Translations under genes and position numbers: made by a program
NCBI RefSeq assembly: GCF_002307475.1
Contig: NZ_NTMH01000040.1
Location: 372,001-436,000, forward strand
Length of the DNA: 64,000 nucleotides
Origin: Pantoea allii
GTDB lineage: Bacteria; Pseudomonadota; Gammaproteobacteria; Enterobacterales; Enterobacteriaceae
Direction of reading: 5' to 3'
The notes under the pieces: model-generated
Databases searched by the model: none
What the model was told of the DNA's origin: nothing
The model's input: only the letters and a program-made list of their open reading frames with translations
Shown here: positions 1-8,553 of the stretch, in pieces
Numbering within the stretch: position 1 is the first letter of the stretch
Layout: each line of letters starts with the position of its first letter

Positions 1-11
1 AGCCACGGACC

Positions 12-413
12 TTATGAGTAACTGCGGTCAGAGTCGCTGTTGTCGTCTTCCCATTCCTGTGCAGCGGCTTTACCTTCCTCGCTGTCCAGCGGGGGCTCAA
101 GCTGGAACTCACCGTCATCCCATTCATGCAGTGTATTCTCCGCTAACCACTCCTGACGCAGTTCAATTTCATCGAAATCGCCGTCGAAAATAGCCTGAGC
201 GGCTTCACCACTGCGCACCGGTAAACACTCGCCAGAATCCCCTTCATCTTCAAAAAACTCTGCCTGCCACATGATGTCGCCATCCTGCATCACATATTTT
301 TGCAGGCCAAACTGGTTGATTGAGGCATCGTCTTGCTCAATATCCGGATGACTGACGAGAAATTCTTCACGTGCAGCCTCAATCGCTTCTTCCAGTGTAG
401 TGAACATACTCAT
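12..413 (-). CDS. msyB: MsyB, acidic secretion-suppressor protein
   Basis: A small soluble protein that is very rich in Asp and Glu, 133 residues long. It aligns along its length with E. coli MsyB (124 residues), sharing blocks such as TLEEAIEAAREEFL, QDGDIMWQ, NTLHEWD and GEFQLEPPLD. In E. coli the gene was found as a multicopy suppressor of secY and secA defects; its molecular role is unknown. The start has a good AAGGAG six bases upstream. The C-terminus carries about nine extra residues (DNSDSDRSYS) relative to E. coli. In E. coli msyB lies close to mdtG and lpxL; here a small membrane protein gene stands between msyB and lpxL. Confidence 0.93.
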   Translation of the reverse strand: MSMFTTLEEAIEAAREEFLVSHPDIEQDDASINQFGLQKYVMQDGDIMWQAEFFEDEGDSGECLPVRSGEAAQAIFDGDFDEIELRQEWLAENTLHEWDDGEFQLEPPLDSEEGKAAAQEWEDDNSDSDRSYS

Positions 414-598
414 GCTTCTCTCCTTGCCTGATTAACGTGATTTCAGTGAAGAATAGACCAAAATTTCAGGAGGGAAAGTCAGGACGCTGCGCAGGTCAGA
501 AATTCGGGCCATAAACTGCACCATAAGAGGCGTTTACTGGCTGAATAACGGCTCTGTATGCAAGCCTGCTGGGTTGAGTACCAGATGGGAACGACGGG

Positions 599-949
599 CT
601 AAAGCAGGTCGATACCAAACCTTTTCAGGCATAACGCCCACAGCACGAACAGGACGAGGGTGATCAGGCAACTGAGTCCCAGCGTGAGCCAGAAGCCGGT
701 GCGTTGGTACAGAAAAGGAAACAGGATAAACATCGGCAGGGTCGGAACCACATACCAAAACGTATACCAGGCATGAGCGGCAATTTTCGCCTGGGTCTGT
801 CCTTCAATTTTCATCCAGATCAGCACAAGGATAGTGACAAGCGGCAGCGCCGCCAGCAGTCCACCCAGGCGATCGCTGCGCCTGGCCGCTTCAGAAATAA
901 TCACCACCATCAGGGCGGTGATCGCATATTTCGAGATAAGCCAGAGCAT
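599..949 (-). CDS. DUF3147-like small inner-membrane protein
   Basis: A 116-residue, almost wholly hydrophobic protein with four predicted membrane helices (about residues 3-21, 29-47, 64-84 and 87-108) and few charged residues between them. Size, topology and the RSDRLGGLLAALPLVTILVLIW block resemble the DUF3147 family of uncharacterised bacterial membrane proteins; this assignment is from memory of the family and not from a search. No function is known. Only a weak CGGAA ribosome site precedes the start. It occupies the position where E. coli has mdtG, so it is an accessory replacement at this locus. Confidence 0.75.
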   Translation of the reverse strand: MLWLISKYAITALMVVIISEAARRSDRLGGLLAALPLVTILVLIWMKIEGQTQAKIAAHAWYTFWYVVPTLPMFILFPFLYQRTGFWLTLGLSCLITLVLFVLWALCLKRFGIDLL

Positions 950-1143
950 GAATTTTTCCGTAATGAATCAGTTAAGCGGCAGCGCTCGCGGTGTTATCAG
1001 CGTGGTTTCCGGTGGAACACCATGCTTAAGGATGCTAACACGATCTCTACTGCTGAATCAGAGCGTACACAACCCTTGGGGCTGATGTCACTCTTATGTC
1101 ACTGTCGTTTATCATCGTCATCGTCATCGGCTGCGCCATCGCA

Positions 1144-1184
1144 GCGGCGTCGCGGTCCGCTACAGGCACGGACCGCGACGCCGC
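1144..1184. repeat. Perfect 16-bp inverted repeat downstream of lpxL
   Basis: The arm GCGGCGTCGCGGTCCG is followed by a nine-base loop and its exact reverse complement. It lies eight bases beyond the lpxL stop codon. It is very GC-rich but no T-run follows on either strand, so it does not look like a standard intrinsic terminator; it may stabilise the lpxL 3' end or act with Rho. Confidence 0.7.
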
Positions 1185-1191
1185 AGTGGAC

Positions 1192-2115
1192 TCAATAGCG
1201 GGAGGGTTCCCCCTCTGGACGGGTTTTAAAACGACGGTGTAGCCACATGTACTGCTCAGGTGCCAGTAGCACACCGTCTTCCACCACCTTATTCATGCGC
1301 CGTGCGGTGTCTTCATCGCTGGTCAGCGGAAAGTCAGCGCTCACGTCAGGCAAAATAATCAACTCGTAGCCGCGCCCTTCAGGCAGACGACGCGGTACAA
1401 AGGGAATAACCGCCGGTTTACCGGTACGAATGAGCATATGCGTACCCACGGTGGTTGCCGCCTTTTCGACGCCAAAGAAGGGCACAAATACGCTGCTGCG
1501 CGGGCCATAATCATGATCGGGTGCGTACCAGATAATATCGCCACGCTTCAACGCCCGAATCATGCCTTTAAGATCCTTGCGATCTAACATCCCTTTGTTT
1601 GATCGCATGCGGCCTCGCGTCTGCAGCCAGTCGATGAGTTTGTTGTCGTTGGGCCGATAAACGCCGATGCCGGGATTGTGGATGCCAAACATCCGTGCGC
1701 CGATCTCCAGCGTTAAAAAATGCATGCCAATTAACAACACGCCACGCTGGGTGTCATGCGCCTGCTGGATGTGTTCCAGACCAGAAGGTTTGTGCCATTT
1801 GTGAATCCGCCAGTCGGGCCAGAACCAGGCCATGCCGGTTTCAATCAGTCCCATGCCCACCGATTCAAAGTTATGCTTGATCATGGCTTCGCGATCGACA
1901 TCGGGCATATCCGGGAAGCTGAGTTCAAGATTACGGCGAGCAATGGCAACGCGTCGTTTCATAAATCGTCTGGCAAGGCGACCAATGCCGCTACCCAGCG
2001 CATAGAGCAGCGGATAGGGCAGCAATACCAGGATATACAGTAAAACGACACCCAGCCAGGTAAACCAATAGCGGGGATGAAGAAGCGCACGTGAAAATTG
2101 AGGCAATTGGGTCAT
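1192..2115 (-). CDS. lpxL: Lipid A biosynthesis lauroyl acyltransferase LpxL (HtrB)
   Basis: Transfers a secondary acyl chain (laurate in E. coli) from acyl-ACP to Kdo2-lipid IVA at the cytoplasmic face of the inner membrane. At 307 residues it matches the E. coli enzyme in length and from end to end. An N-terminal membrane anchor lies at about residues 17-40. The HX4E catalytic motif of this acyltransferase family is visible as H132-FLTL-E137, followed by GVYRPNDN and [17 protein letters not shown]. The C-terminal [13 protein letters not shown] block is also conserved. The gene diverges from trhO as in E. coli. Confidence 0.97.
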   Translation of the reverse strand: MTQLPQFSRALLHPRYWFTWLGVVLLYILVLLPYPLLYALGSGIGRLARRFMKRRVAIARRNLELSFPDMPDVDREAMIKHNFESVGMGLIETGMAWFWPDWRIHKWHKPSGLEHIQQAHDTQRGVLLIGMHFLTLEIGARMFGIHNPGIGVYRPNDNKLIDWLQTRGRMRSNKGMLDRKDLKGMIRALKRGDIIWYAPDHDYGPRSSVFVPFFGVEKAATTVGTHMLIRTGKPAVIPFVPRRLPEGRGYELIILPDVSADFPLTSDEDTARRMNKVVEDGVLLAPEQYMWLHRRFKTRPEGEPSRY

Positions 2116-2200
2116 CTTAAATATTATTATCCTGCGTCGTGCACCAGCGGTGCTGTTTTTCGTCAGTTGCGGTTATTGTGCCATTTTTTTTCCCACTGCT

Positions 2201-2218
2201 GAAATGTTACAACATTTC
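2201..2218. promoter_or_regulatory. 8-2-8 palindrome, possible Zur-like operator
   Basis: GAAATGTT-AC-AACATTTC is a perfect inverted repeat in the shared lpxL/trhO upstream region. The half-sites equal the outer halves of the enterobacterial Zur box (GAAATGTTATA-n-TATAACATTTC), but the site is 18 bp and not 23 bp, a spacing I recall from Zur boxes of other Proteobacteria. Regulator assignment is speculative. Confidence 0.35.
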
Positions 2219-2378
2219 GCAGATTGTTGCCGGGAGTGAAAAAAGAGAGATATAAGTACTCGGGCCACCGAAAATGTACAGGTTTAACTATCAATTTTTC
2301 TTATACGCTTCGCATTTTTATCAATTCAGGTATCATGTGCGCGCTAAATTTCTTCTATTGATAACAGGAACGAACACC

Positions 2379-3428
2379 ATGCCAGTGTTACATAACCTTG
2401 TTTCCAATAAAGAGCTGAAGGCGCGTATGTTGGCTGAAACCGAGCCGCGCACCACAGTCTCTTTTTACAAGTATTTCACTATTGCCGATCCAAAAGCGTT
2501 TCGTGACGAACTGTACCTCGGTTTAACCGCGTTAAAGGTGTTTGGCCGTATTTACGTCGCGCACGAAGGTATCAATGCACAGCTCAGCGTTCCCGCCAGC
2601 CAGTACGAGGCGATGAGAGCTTTTCTGTACGGCTTTGATCCGGCGTTGAATAACCTGCGAATGAATATTGCGCTCGACGACGATGGCAAATCATTCTGGG
2701 TACTGCGGTTGAAAGTGCGTGACCGCATTGTTGCCGATGGCATCGATGACGAGACCTTTGATGCCAGCGATGTTGGCAACTATTTGAAGGCGGCAGACGT
2801 GAACGCCATGCTCGACGATCCTGATGCGGTCTTCGTCGATATGCGAAATCACTACGAGTATGAAGTGGGGCGTTTTGACAATGCGCTTGAGGTGCCCGCC
2901 GATACGTTCCGCGAGCAACTGCCCATGGCTGTGGACATGCTCAAGGACAAGAAAGATAAAAAAATCGTGATGTATTGCACGGGCGGAATTCGCTGTGAAA
3001 AAGCCAGCGCCTGGATGCGGCATAACGGTTTTGAGGATGTCTACCATGTCGAGGGCGGCATTATTGAATATGCCCGCCGTGCACGTGAACAAAATTTACC
3101 GGTACGCTTCAAAGGTAAAAACTTTGTTTTTGATGAACGTATGGGTGAGCGCATTTCAGATGATGTGTTATCTAACTGCCATCAGTGCGGTACGCCTTGT
3201 GACACCCACGTAAACTGCGTCAATGACGGTTGCCACCTGTTGTTCATCCAGTGTGAAAGTTGTGCGGAAAAGTACGAGCACTGCTGTAGCCCGCTGTGCC
3301 AGGAGGAAGCGCGCCTGTCACCTGAAGAACAACGTGCCCGCCGCGCCGGACGTGAGAACGGGAATAAAATCTTCAATAAGTCGCGTGGTTTGTTGAATAT
3401 GACTATTCCAGCGCCAACCCGCAAATAG
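2379..3428 (+). CDS. trhO: tRNA uridine 34 hydroxylase TrhO (YceA), rhodanese family
   Basis: Oxygen-dependent hydroxylase that forms ho5U at position 34 of tRNAs, feeding the cmo5U pathway. The 349-residue protein has an N-terminal UPF0176 domain, a rhodanese domain at about 140-235 with the reactive Cys in VMYC(200)TGGIRCEKA, and a Cys-rich C-terminus ([14 protein letters not shown] and [11 protein letters not shown]). The start at MPVLHN matches E. coli and has an AGGAA site; an in-frame upstream ATG 105 bases earlier lacks homology and was not used. It is transcribed away from lpxL and ends in a terminator shared with the yceI side. Confidence 0.96.
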   Translation: MPVLHNLVSNKELKARMLAETEPRTTVSFYKYFTIADPKAFRDELYLGLTALKVFGRIYVAHEGINAQLSVPASQYEAMRAFLYGFDPALNNLRMNIALDDDGKSFWVLRLKVRDRIVADGIDDETFDASDVGNYLKAADVNAMLDDPDAVFVDMRNHYEYEVGRFDNALEVPADTFREQLPMAVDMLKDKKDKKIVMYCTGGIRCEKASAWMRHNGFEDVYHVEGGIIEYARRAREQNLPVRFKGKNFVFDERMGERISDDVLSNCHQCGTPCDTHVNCVNDGCHLLFIQCESCAEKYEHCCSPLCQEEARLSPEEQRARRAGRENGNKIFNKSRGLLNMTIPAPTRK

Positions 3429-3433
3429 TCGCC

Positions 3434-3468
3434 GCCGCCTGAAGCCTGGCTTCAGGCGGCTTGTTATT
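3434..3468 (+). terminator. Intrinsic terminator after trhO
   Basis: An 11-bp GC-rich stem (GCCGCCTGAAG / CTTCAGGCGGC) with a five-base loop is followed by TTGTTATT, just past the trhO stop and before the convergent yceI. Confidence 0.75.
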
Positions 3469-4042
3469 ACTTACGCACGCCTTCCACTGAGATGATTAAT
3501 TCAACCTTCTGAGAAGCAGGGCCCAAATCCTGGGTAATGTTAAAGTCTTTCAGCGCAATCTCGCCTTCGGCTTCAAAGCCGGCACGATAGCCGCCCCATG
3601 GGTCCTTACCTTCGCCCATCATTTTGGCTTCCAGCGTCACCGGTTTTGTCACGCCGTTCAGCGTTAAATCACCCGTTACGGCCAGCTTGTCGCCCTCTTT
3701 TTTCACTGCCGTGGACTTAAACGTCGCCGTCGGATGTTTTGCGACATTCAGGAATTCCGGGCCACGAATGTGTTTGTCACGCTCGGCATGGTTGGTGTCC
3801 ACGCTGTTGGTGTTAATGGTGACATCCACTTTATCCGCCGAGGGGTTATTGGCATCAAAGCTGAATGAGCCATCAAAGTCTTTAAAGGTGCCGTACAGCC
3901 AGCTGTAGCCTAAATGCTGAATACGGAACTGAACAAAGGCGTGCTGGCCTTCTTTATCAATTTTATAATCAGCCGCGTTGGCGGTCAGTGAACCCAGCAG
4001 TAAACCGGCGCTTGTGATGGCCAGAAGCGTTTTCTTAAACAT
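3467..4042 (-). CDS. yceI: YceI family periplasmic protein
   Basis: A 191-residue secreted protein with a clear Sec signal peptide ([19 protein letters not shown], cleavage after ANA at about residue 23). The mature part is the YceI lipocalin-like beta barrel, a fold that binds polyisoprenoids in homologues. Blocks such as [20 protein letters not shown] and [10 protein letters not shown] align with E. coli YceI. The exact ligand in enterobacteria is unknown. The gene follows yceJ with a single base between stop and start, so the two are cotranscribed. In E. coli the pair responds to pH and osmotic stress. Confidence 0.96.
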   Translation of the reverse strand: MFKKTLLAITSAGLLLGSLTANAADYKIDKEGQHAFVQFRIQHLGYSWLYGTFKDFDGSFSFDANNPSADKVDVTINTNSVDTNHAERDKHIRGPEFLNVAKHPTATFKSTAVKKEGDKLAVTGDLTLNGVTKPVTLEAKMMGEGKDPWGGYRAGFEAEGEIALKDFNITQDLGPASQKVELIISVEGVRK

Positions 4043-4043
4043 A

Positions 4044-4619
4044 TTACTTTTCCTTTTCAGAGGTTGATCGGATGCGCAGACCCAGCATCCTTTTCAGGGT
4101 GATATCGCGATCGATAAAGTGGTGTTTTAACGCGGCCAGGCCATGTAAGCCTGAAAGGATCACAATGCTCCATGCCAGCCATAAATGAATATCTCCCGCT
4201 AAATCTGCCTGTTCGCCCGCGCCGGTCAGTAGAGCAGGCAGGGAAAACCACCCGAATACGGAAATGGGTTTGCCGTCGGCGGTAGAGATTAAATAACCGC
4301 TGAATAAAATGGCGATAAGCAGGCTGTAAAGTAACCAATGCGCGACGACCGCGCTGATACGTACGGCGGCAGAATAGCTGCTCAGGGGTTTGGGCGGCGG
4401 GGAAATCACGCGCCACAGGAGACGAATAATCAGGGCCAGCATCAGCATGACACCAATGCTTTTATGGATCTCTGGCGCATTGTGATACCAGGTATCGTAA
4501 TAGCTCAGACCGACCATCCATAAACCCAGTGCGAACATGGCATAAATGACCAATGCCATTGACCAGTGTAAGAAAACAGAGAGCAATCCATAATGGCTGG
4601 ATGAATTATTTAGCGACAT
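4044..4619 (-). CDS. yceJ: Cytochrome b561 family protein YceJ
   Basis: A 191-residue di-heme-type cytochrome b561 of the inner membrane with four membrane segments and conserved histidines (SVFLHW near residue 18, HKSIG near 52, and HLWLAW and HHFID in the C-terminal part). It probably passes electrons from the quinone pool to a periplasmic partner; physical coupling to YceI suggests a functional pair, which is inference. An upstream in-frame ATG would add 96 residues with no family match, so I chose [11 protein letters not shown], which aligns with E. coli MSFTNTPERYG. The ribosome site is weak. Confidence 0.93.
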   Translation of the reverse strand: MSLNNSSSHYGLLSVFLHWSMALVIYAMFALGLWMVGLSYYDTWYHNAPEIHKSIGVMLMLALIIRLLWRVISPPPKPLSSYSAAVRISAVVAHWLLYSLLIAILFSGYLISTADGKPISVFGWFSLPALLTGAGEQADLAGDIHLWLAWSIVILSGLHGLAALKHHFIDRDITLKRMLGLRIRSTSEKEK

Positions 4620-4912
4620 TTTGCAGCGGCATCTTAAGAATAAGTGGAAATAAGAATCTACAGAATGAAACACAAAAGCAATAATGCTTACTTTTCTATA
4701 AATATCTTGTGTACTGATGAAATCGACTCGCGAAGTGAATCGGGTAAGCACAATATTATTGAATGAGAAAATTCCAGAATGGATGAAAAAGTCAAAAAGG
4801 GGACAAAACTGGCCGGTAATGGAGAGATAACGAGGGAATAAAACGTAAAAAATCGCTGAGTGTAAATTTATGTCAGCGCGGCGCCAGGTTAATCCCGTTC
4901 GCCGCACCGTTT

Positions 4913-6028
4913 TTAATGAAAACGTGACAGCCTGAACGGTGAGAGATCAAATTCAAAAGGCTGGTTCTGAGCAAACTGACTGGCGAGCTCACCTAACACG
5001 CTGGCAAATTTAAATCCGTGGCCGCTTAAGCCGGTTATCACCAGACGATTGGGTTCGCCCGGCAAGGTATCGATAATAAAATCTTCATCGGGACTGAAAT
5101 CATAACTACAGGCTTCGCCGTGCAGACATACGCCCACGCCAGGCAAGAACTGGCGTAAAAAGCGAAATGTTTCACTGCCATCGGCGGCAAGGCTGCCGAA
5201 AGGTTTGCGGTCTTCCGGTTGGGTCATCAGCTGACCACCGTCATGGCGGCCTACCTTCAGGGCGTTGTTATCGGCGGGGAAGCCGTAATACTGGCTGCCA
5301 TCGGCCATTTCACAGGTGAACCCCGGAAACGCATTGTTTTCACTGTAGCGCCCATCCGCCTGATACCAGGCAAAGACTTTACGTGTTGGTGATACCGGCA
5401 GGTCAGGTATCAGTTTGCTCACCCATGTGCCTGCGCTCACCAGCATCTTGCGACCGCGATAAATGCCGTCAAGAGTGGTGACCTGCTGTAAATCGCCTTC
5501 GCGGCTGATTTGCGTCACCGGGCAGTTAAACAGCTGCGCGCAGCCCTGTTTTTCGGCCAGCTGAATCCAGCTTCGTACGGCCTGTTCGCTTTTTAAAAAG
5601 CCGGACTGAGGTTCAAAGACGCCCAGATAACCATCGGGAACGGTAAACTGTGGCCAGCGTTTTCGGACTTCCTCGGCCTGTAATACCTCGACAGCAAGCT
5701 GCCAGGTTTTTGCGCTATTGATGACGTTTTGGATAAATTCGGAATGCGCGGGCGCGATATTTAAGACGCCGCAACGGTGCATGATGCGTTCGCCAGCCTG
5801 CTGTTCCAGCGCATCCCATAATGCTTGTGCCCGCAAAACCAAAGGGACATAGCGTTCGCCTTCTCCGTAAGCATGACGGATGAGGCGGCTTTCGCCGTGG
5901 TGAGCGCCTTGAGTATGGGGCGGATGTGCGCTGTCAATCATCAGCACGGAGAGGCCCGCTTGTGTGGCGTAATAGCCTGCGGCTGCGCCAACGGAACCGC
6001 TACCGACCACAATAAGATCGTAAATCAT
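4913..6028 (-). CDS. solA: N-methyl-L-tryptophan oxidase SolA
   Basis: A flavoenzyme of the monomeric sarcosine oxidase family that oxidatively demethylates N-methyl-L-tryptophan and other N-methyl amino acids, giving formaldehyde and hydrogen peroxide. The 371-residue protein starts with a Rossmann FAD-binding motif ([12 protein letters not shown], residues 6-17). The Cys expected to carry covalent FAD is present in [14 protein letters not shown], and the C-terminal [16 protein letters not shown] block is intact. The adjacent [20 protein letters not shown] block matches E. coli. The physiological substrate is not certain. Confidence 0.96.
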   Translation of the reverse strand: MIYDLIVVGSGSVGAAAGYYATQAGLSVLMIDSAHPPHTQGAHHGESRLIRHAYGEGERYVPLVLRAQALWDALEQQAGERIMHRCGVLNIAPAHSEFIQNVINSAKTWQLAVEVLQAEEVRKRWPQFTVPDGYLGVFEPQSGFLKSEQAVRSWIQLAEKQGCAQLFNCPVTQISREGDLQQVTTLDGIYRGRKMLVSAGTWVSKLIPDLPVSPTRKVFAWYQADGRYSENNAFPGFTCEMADGSQYYGFPADNNALKVGRHDGGQLMTQPEDRKPFGSLAADGSETFRFLRQFLPGVGVCLHGEACSYDFSPDEDFIIDTLPGEPNRLVITGLSGHGFKFASVLGELASQFAQNQPFEFDLSPFRLSRFH

Positions 6029-6080
6029 GAAAATGGAACTCCTGAAAGGGTTACATAATCAACAGCATACCAGAAAGCCC

Positions 6081-6109
6081 AATAAAAAAGGCACCCTGGA
6101 GGGTGCCTT
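6081..6109 (-). terminator. Intrinsic terminator after bssS
   Basis: A nine-bp stem (AAGGCACCC / GGGTGCCTT) with a four-base loop, followed on the minus strand by a run of six or more T, between bssS and solA. Confidence 0.85.
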
Positions 6110-6124
6110 GCTGATGCAGCAGTA

Positions 6125-6379
6125 TTAATGCTTCTTTAGTAGTCGTTCTATCTGCTCGGCAGATTCAATCTTAGCGATACCCGCTTCAAGAATGGAGATG
6201 AACTGCTTTGCTACATCAGTCGTCAGCCAGTAGGTAGGGCCAACGTCTGCGTCTTCTTCAGTTTGATCTTGCGACGAAAGGGAGTGCAGACGGATCATCA
6301 TCGCATCATAGCTGTCAACAGTACTAATATCCCAGCCCACCAGTGGATGGGTCTGAATTACATCTTTGCGACTGTCCAT
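6125..6379 (-). CDS. bssS: Biofilm formation regulator BssS
   Basis: An 84-residue protein, the same length as E. coli BssS, sharing VIQTHPLVGWDISTVDSYDA and WLTTDVA-QFISILEAGIAKIES. In E. coli BssS influences biofilm formation through signal-responsive gene expression; no biochemical activity is known. A strong AAGGAGG precedes the ATG. It is transcribed alone and ends at a clear terminator. Confidence 0.95.
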   Translation of the reverse strand: MDSRKDVIQTHPLVGWDISTVDSYDAMMIRLHSLSSQDQTEEDADVGPTYWLTTDVAKQFISILEAGIAKIESAEQIERLLKKH

Positions 6380-6626
6380 TATAACCTCCTTATTACTCGT
6401 TAAACGAAGTGCATGATGAGGTTCAATGCGGCTTTTTAATTTCCACTGCGAAACAATTATAACAGCAAAATAGCGATTTACTGATTAAACGTATCACGGA
6501 ACGCCTGAAAGCAGAATATTTGTTTCTAAAACGGTAAGGCTGAGAAGATATAATACCTGAATGCTGGGGCAGTAATCGTCCTAATTGAACAATAAAAATG
6601 GCCTATTATCCCTCGTTGACACCACG

Positions 6627-6899
6627 TCAGATAAGCGAGGTTTCAGCGCCTGTCGTGCCGCTGCGCTTTTGTAACGTCTCTGCCAGGCGGGCAAACTGCT
6701 GCTGCAGCTGCTCATCATGGTTTTGATTTTGCGCTTCAAGAGAAAGATTATGCACCAGTAACTGACTGGCCCGGTCATCAAGACAGAAAATCAGGCTGGA
6801 GAATGCATTTTCCAGCACCGTTAAACGACGCTGCTGTTCACCGATAAGCGTTAACAGCTCGCCAAAGGTCATCGCTTCTTCTGGTTTGTCTGTAGTCAT
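6627..6899 (-). CDS. Uncharacterised coiled-coil protein between bssS and dinI
   Basis: A 90-residue acidic, Gln- and Leu-rich protein that I do not recognise. Residues 15-45 (GELLTLIGEQQRRLTVLENAF) and 55-80 (NLSLEAQNQNHDEQLQQQFA) have leucines spaced as in helical coiled coils, so an all-alpha oligomeric protein is likely. A near-perfect AAAGGAG lies eight bases upstream of the chosen ATG; the TTG three codons further upstream abuts that site and cannot be the start. E. coli has no gene here. It lacks a signal peptide or membrane segment. Confidence 0.7.
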   Translation of the reverse strand: MTTDKPEEAMTFGELLTLIGEQQRRLTVLENAFSSLIFCLDDRASQLLVHNLSLEAQNQNHDEQLQQQFARLAETLQKRSGTTGAETSLI

Positions 6900-6998
6900 G
6901 GGATGCAACTCCTTTTATGCATGATCAGCGCCAGCATAGGGCATTGATCATTCGGAGTCCAGATGGGGCGAGCGGTTAGTCAGACTTTAAATGAAGAT

Positions 6999-7023
6999 AA
7001 AAAAACCGGGTGGCGAAACCCGG
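6999..7023 (-). terminator. Intrinsic terminator after dinI
   Basis: A six-bp stem (CCGGGT / ACCCGG) with a six-base loop is followed on the minus strand by seven T, directly past dinI. Confidence 0.82.
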
Positions 7024-7044
7024 CAAAAAACAGCACAGTAGCGG

Positions 7045-7290
7045 TTAATCGGTAATAAACCAGTCGTCAGCGCTTTCCCATGTTTGTTGCAGGATTTCGC
7101 TGATTTGATCACGCGTATCTTTATCACCACCCAGAACGCTTAACTGGTTAGCCGTGGCGTAACGCACCTTGACGTGGTTCGTGAATTGCGGAAAGTGTTC
7201 ATCAATGCGGCGCGACAGCTCCTGGCTCAGAGCTTCCATCGCGCCAGCGGGAAGAGGTTGGGTCTTGGCAACGGTAATTTCAACACGCAT
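7045..7290 (-). CDS. dinI: DNA damage-inducible protein DinI
   Basis: Stabilises RecA filaments and modulates the co-protease step that cleaves LexA and UmuD during the SOS response. At 81 residues it has the same length as E. coli DinI and keeps the C-terminal acidic helix that mimics DNA (ISEILQQTWESADDWFITD). The core TKQPLPAG-like and ELSRRIDEHFP segments match. A perfect LexA box stands 21 bases before the start, so it is an SOS gene here too. Confidence 0.97.
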   Translation of the reverse strand: MRVEITVAKTQPLPAGAMEALSQELSRRIDEHFPQFTNHVKVRYATANQLSVLGGDKDTRDQISEILQQTWESADDWFITD

Positions 7291-7310
7291 AAAAGCCTCC
7301 GTATAAGATA

Positions 7311-7326
7311 CTGTATATAACTACAG
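7311..7326 (-). promoter_or_regulatory. LexA box upstream of dinI
   Basis: CTGTATATAACTACAG is an exact CTGT-N8-ACAG SOS box with an AT-rich centre, positioned 21 bases upstream of the dinI start codon. Repression by LexA with induction on DNA damage follows from the known family regulation. Confidence 0.92.
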
Positions 7327-7352
7327 TATTATTAATCGGGAGGCAAGTGAAA

Positions 7353-8396
7353 TTATTTTACGCGCCAGTTCAGCGTTTCACCGGCAAGGAAAGGCACCAG
7401 CTGATGTGAACCCATCTCAATGGTTTCTGCCACTGTCCACGGCTCACGCACCAGCGTGATCTGGTCCTGATTAAGCGGCAGGCCATAGAAGCGTGGACCA
7501 TTCTCAGAACAGAACGCTTCAAAATGCTGCAGGGCATCGAGCTCTTCAAATACCGTCGCGTAAGCGGGCAGGGACGTTGGCGCATTAAAGACGCCTGCAC
7601 AGCCGCAACTGCTCTCTTTCAGATGACTTAAGTGCGGTGCCGTGTCGGTCCCCAGGAAGACGCGTGGATGACCGCTGGCTACCACCTTACGCAGAGCCTG
7701 CTGATGTGTATTGCGCTTCAGGATCGGCAGGCAGTAAAGATGAGGACGAATCCCGCCGACCAGCATATGGTTACGATTGAACATCAGGTGTTGAGGGGTG
7801 ATGGTGGCGGCCAGATTTTCATTGGCACTTTCCACATATTCCGCCGCGTCTTTAGTCGTAATGTGCTCCATCACGACTTTCAACGCAGGAAATTGCTGAC
7901 GCAGCGGCTCCATTACCGTTTCAATAAAGCGGGCTTCGCGATCAAAGATATCAATATGCGCGTCGGTGACTTCACCGTGCACCAACAGCGGCATGCCCAG
8001 CGTTTGCATCCGCTCCAGCACCGAGGCAATTGACTGAATATTGGTGACGCCATGACTGGAATTGGTGGTCGCATGAGCAGGATAGAGCTTGGCTGCCGTG
8101 AACAACCCGGAACGGAAGCCGCGTGTCAGTTCTTCAGGATCTAACGAGTCAGTGAGATAGCAGGTCATCAGCGGCGTAAAAGCATGACCATCAGGCAACG
8201 CGGCCAGAATGCGATCGCGATAAGCTTCGCCCGCTGCGACGCTTATCACCGGCGGAACCAGATTAGGCATGACGATGGCACGACCATTGACCGCGCTGGT
8301 ATAAGGCAGCACGGTTTTAAGCATATCGTCATCACGAAGATGGATATGCCAGTCATCTGGGCGGCGGATAGTAAGTTGCTGAGGTTGTGCGGTCAT
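7353..8396 (-). CDS. pyrC: Dihydroorotase PyrC
   Basis: Catalyses reversible cyclisation of N-carbamoyl-L-aspartate to dihydroorotate, the third step of pyrimidine synthesis, in the cytoplasm. The 347-residue protein is a class II dihydroorotase (E. coli 348). Zinc ligands H17 and H19 are in [10 protein letters not shown]; the carbamylated Lys is in [16 protein letters not shown]; later His ligands are in LVHGEV and VVMEHITT, and the catalytic Asp is in FLGTDTAPH. The upstream region contains a PurR-type operator and a leader able to mask the ribosome site. Confidence 0.97.
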   Translation of the reverse strand: MTAQPQQLTIRRPDDWHIHLRDDDMLKTVLPYTSAVNGRAIVMPNLVPPVISVAAGEAYRDRILAALPDGHAFTPLMTCYLTDSLDPEELTRGFRSGLFTAAKLYPAHATTNSSHGVTNIQSIASVLERMQTLGMPLLVHGEVTDAHIDIFDREARFIETVMEPLRQQFPALKVVMEHITTKDAAEYVESANENLAATITPQHLMFNRNHMLVGGIRPHLYCLPILKRNTHQQALRKVVASGHPRVFLGTDTAPHLSHLKESSCGCAGVFNAPTSLPAYATVFEELDALQHFEAFCSENGPRFYGLPLNQDQITLVREPWTVAETIEMGSHQLVPFLAGETLNWRVK

Positions 8397-8400
8397 TAAT

Positions 8401-8450
8401 ACGGCTCCGGCATGAAGGATAAACGAATGGCGTGTTTGGGCCGGGTTATA
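8401..8450 (-). promoter_or_regulatory. pyrC promoter -10 and SD-masking leader
   Basis: Reading along the minus strand, a TATAAC -10 element is followed at once by CCGGCCC, and the ribosome site lies in GCCGGAGCCG eight bases before the ATG. CCGGC near the 5' end can pair with GCCGG around the GGAG. This is the arrangement of the E. coli pyrC control in which CTP levels shift the start nucleotide and decide whether a hairpin hides the ribosome site. The exact start point cannot be set by eye. Confidence 0.55.
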
Positions 8451-8463
8451 AGCATAAGGACTC

Positions 8464-8479
8464 AGGCAACCGTTTGCAC
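8464..8479. promoter_or_regulatory. PurR-type operator upstream of pyrC
   Basis: On the minus strand GTGCAAACGGTTGCCT matches 12 of 16 positions of the PurR consensus ACGCAAACGTTTGCGT, including the GCAAACG core. It overlaps the expected -35 region. E. coli pyrC is a known PurR target. Confidence 0.65.
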
Positions 8480-8494
8480 CTGTTTTTGCATCTC

Positions 8495-8522
8495 AAAAAA
8501 AATCCGCGCCGAAAAGCGCGGA
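8495..8522 (-). terminator. Intrinsic terminator after yceB
   Basis: A seven-bp GC stem (TCCGCGC / GCGCGGA) with a six-base loop is followed on the minus strand by eight T, between yceB and the pyrC promoter. Confidence 0.85.
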
Positions 8523-8553
8523 GTTGAAGCGGGATCAAGACATCGGTAAAGCA

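Noticed and set aside
1047..1274. Minus-strand frame across the lpxL 3' end
   Set aside because: It overlaps lpxL in another frame, crosses the hairpin and lacks a start signal.
4620..4907. N-terminal extension of yceJ by 96 residues
   Set aside because: The extension has no family match and is Phe/Ile/Arg-rich like AT-rich intergenic DNA; E. coli YceJ starts at the internal Met.
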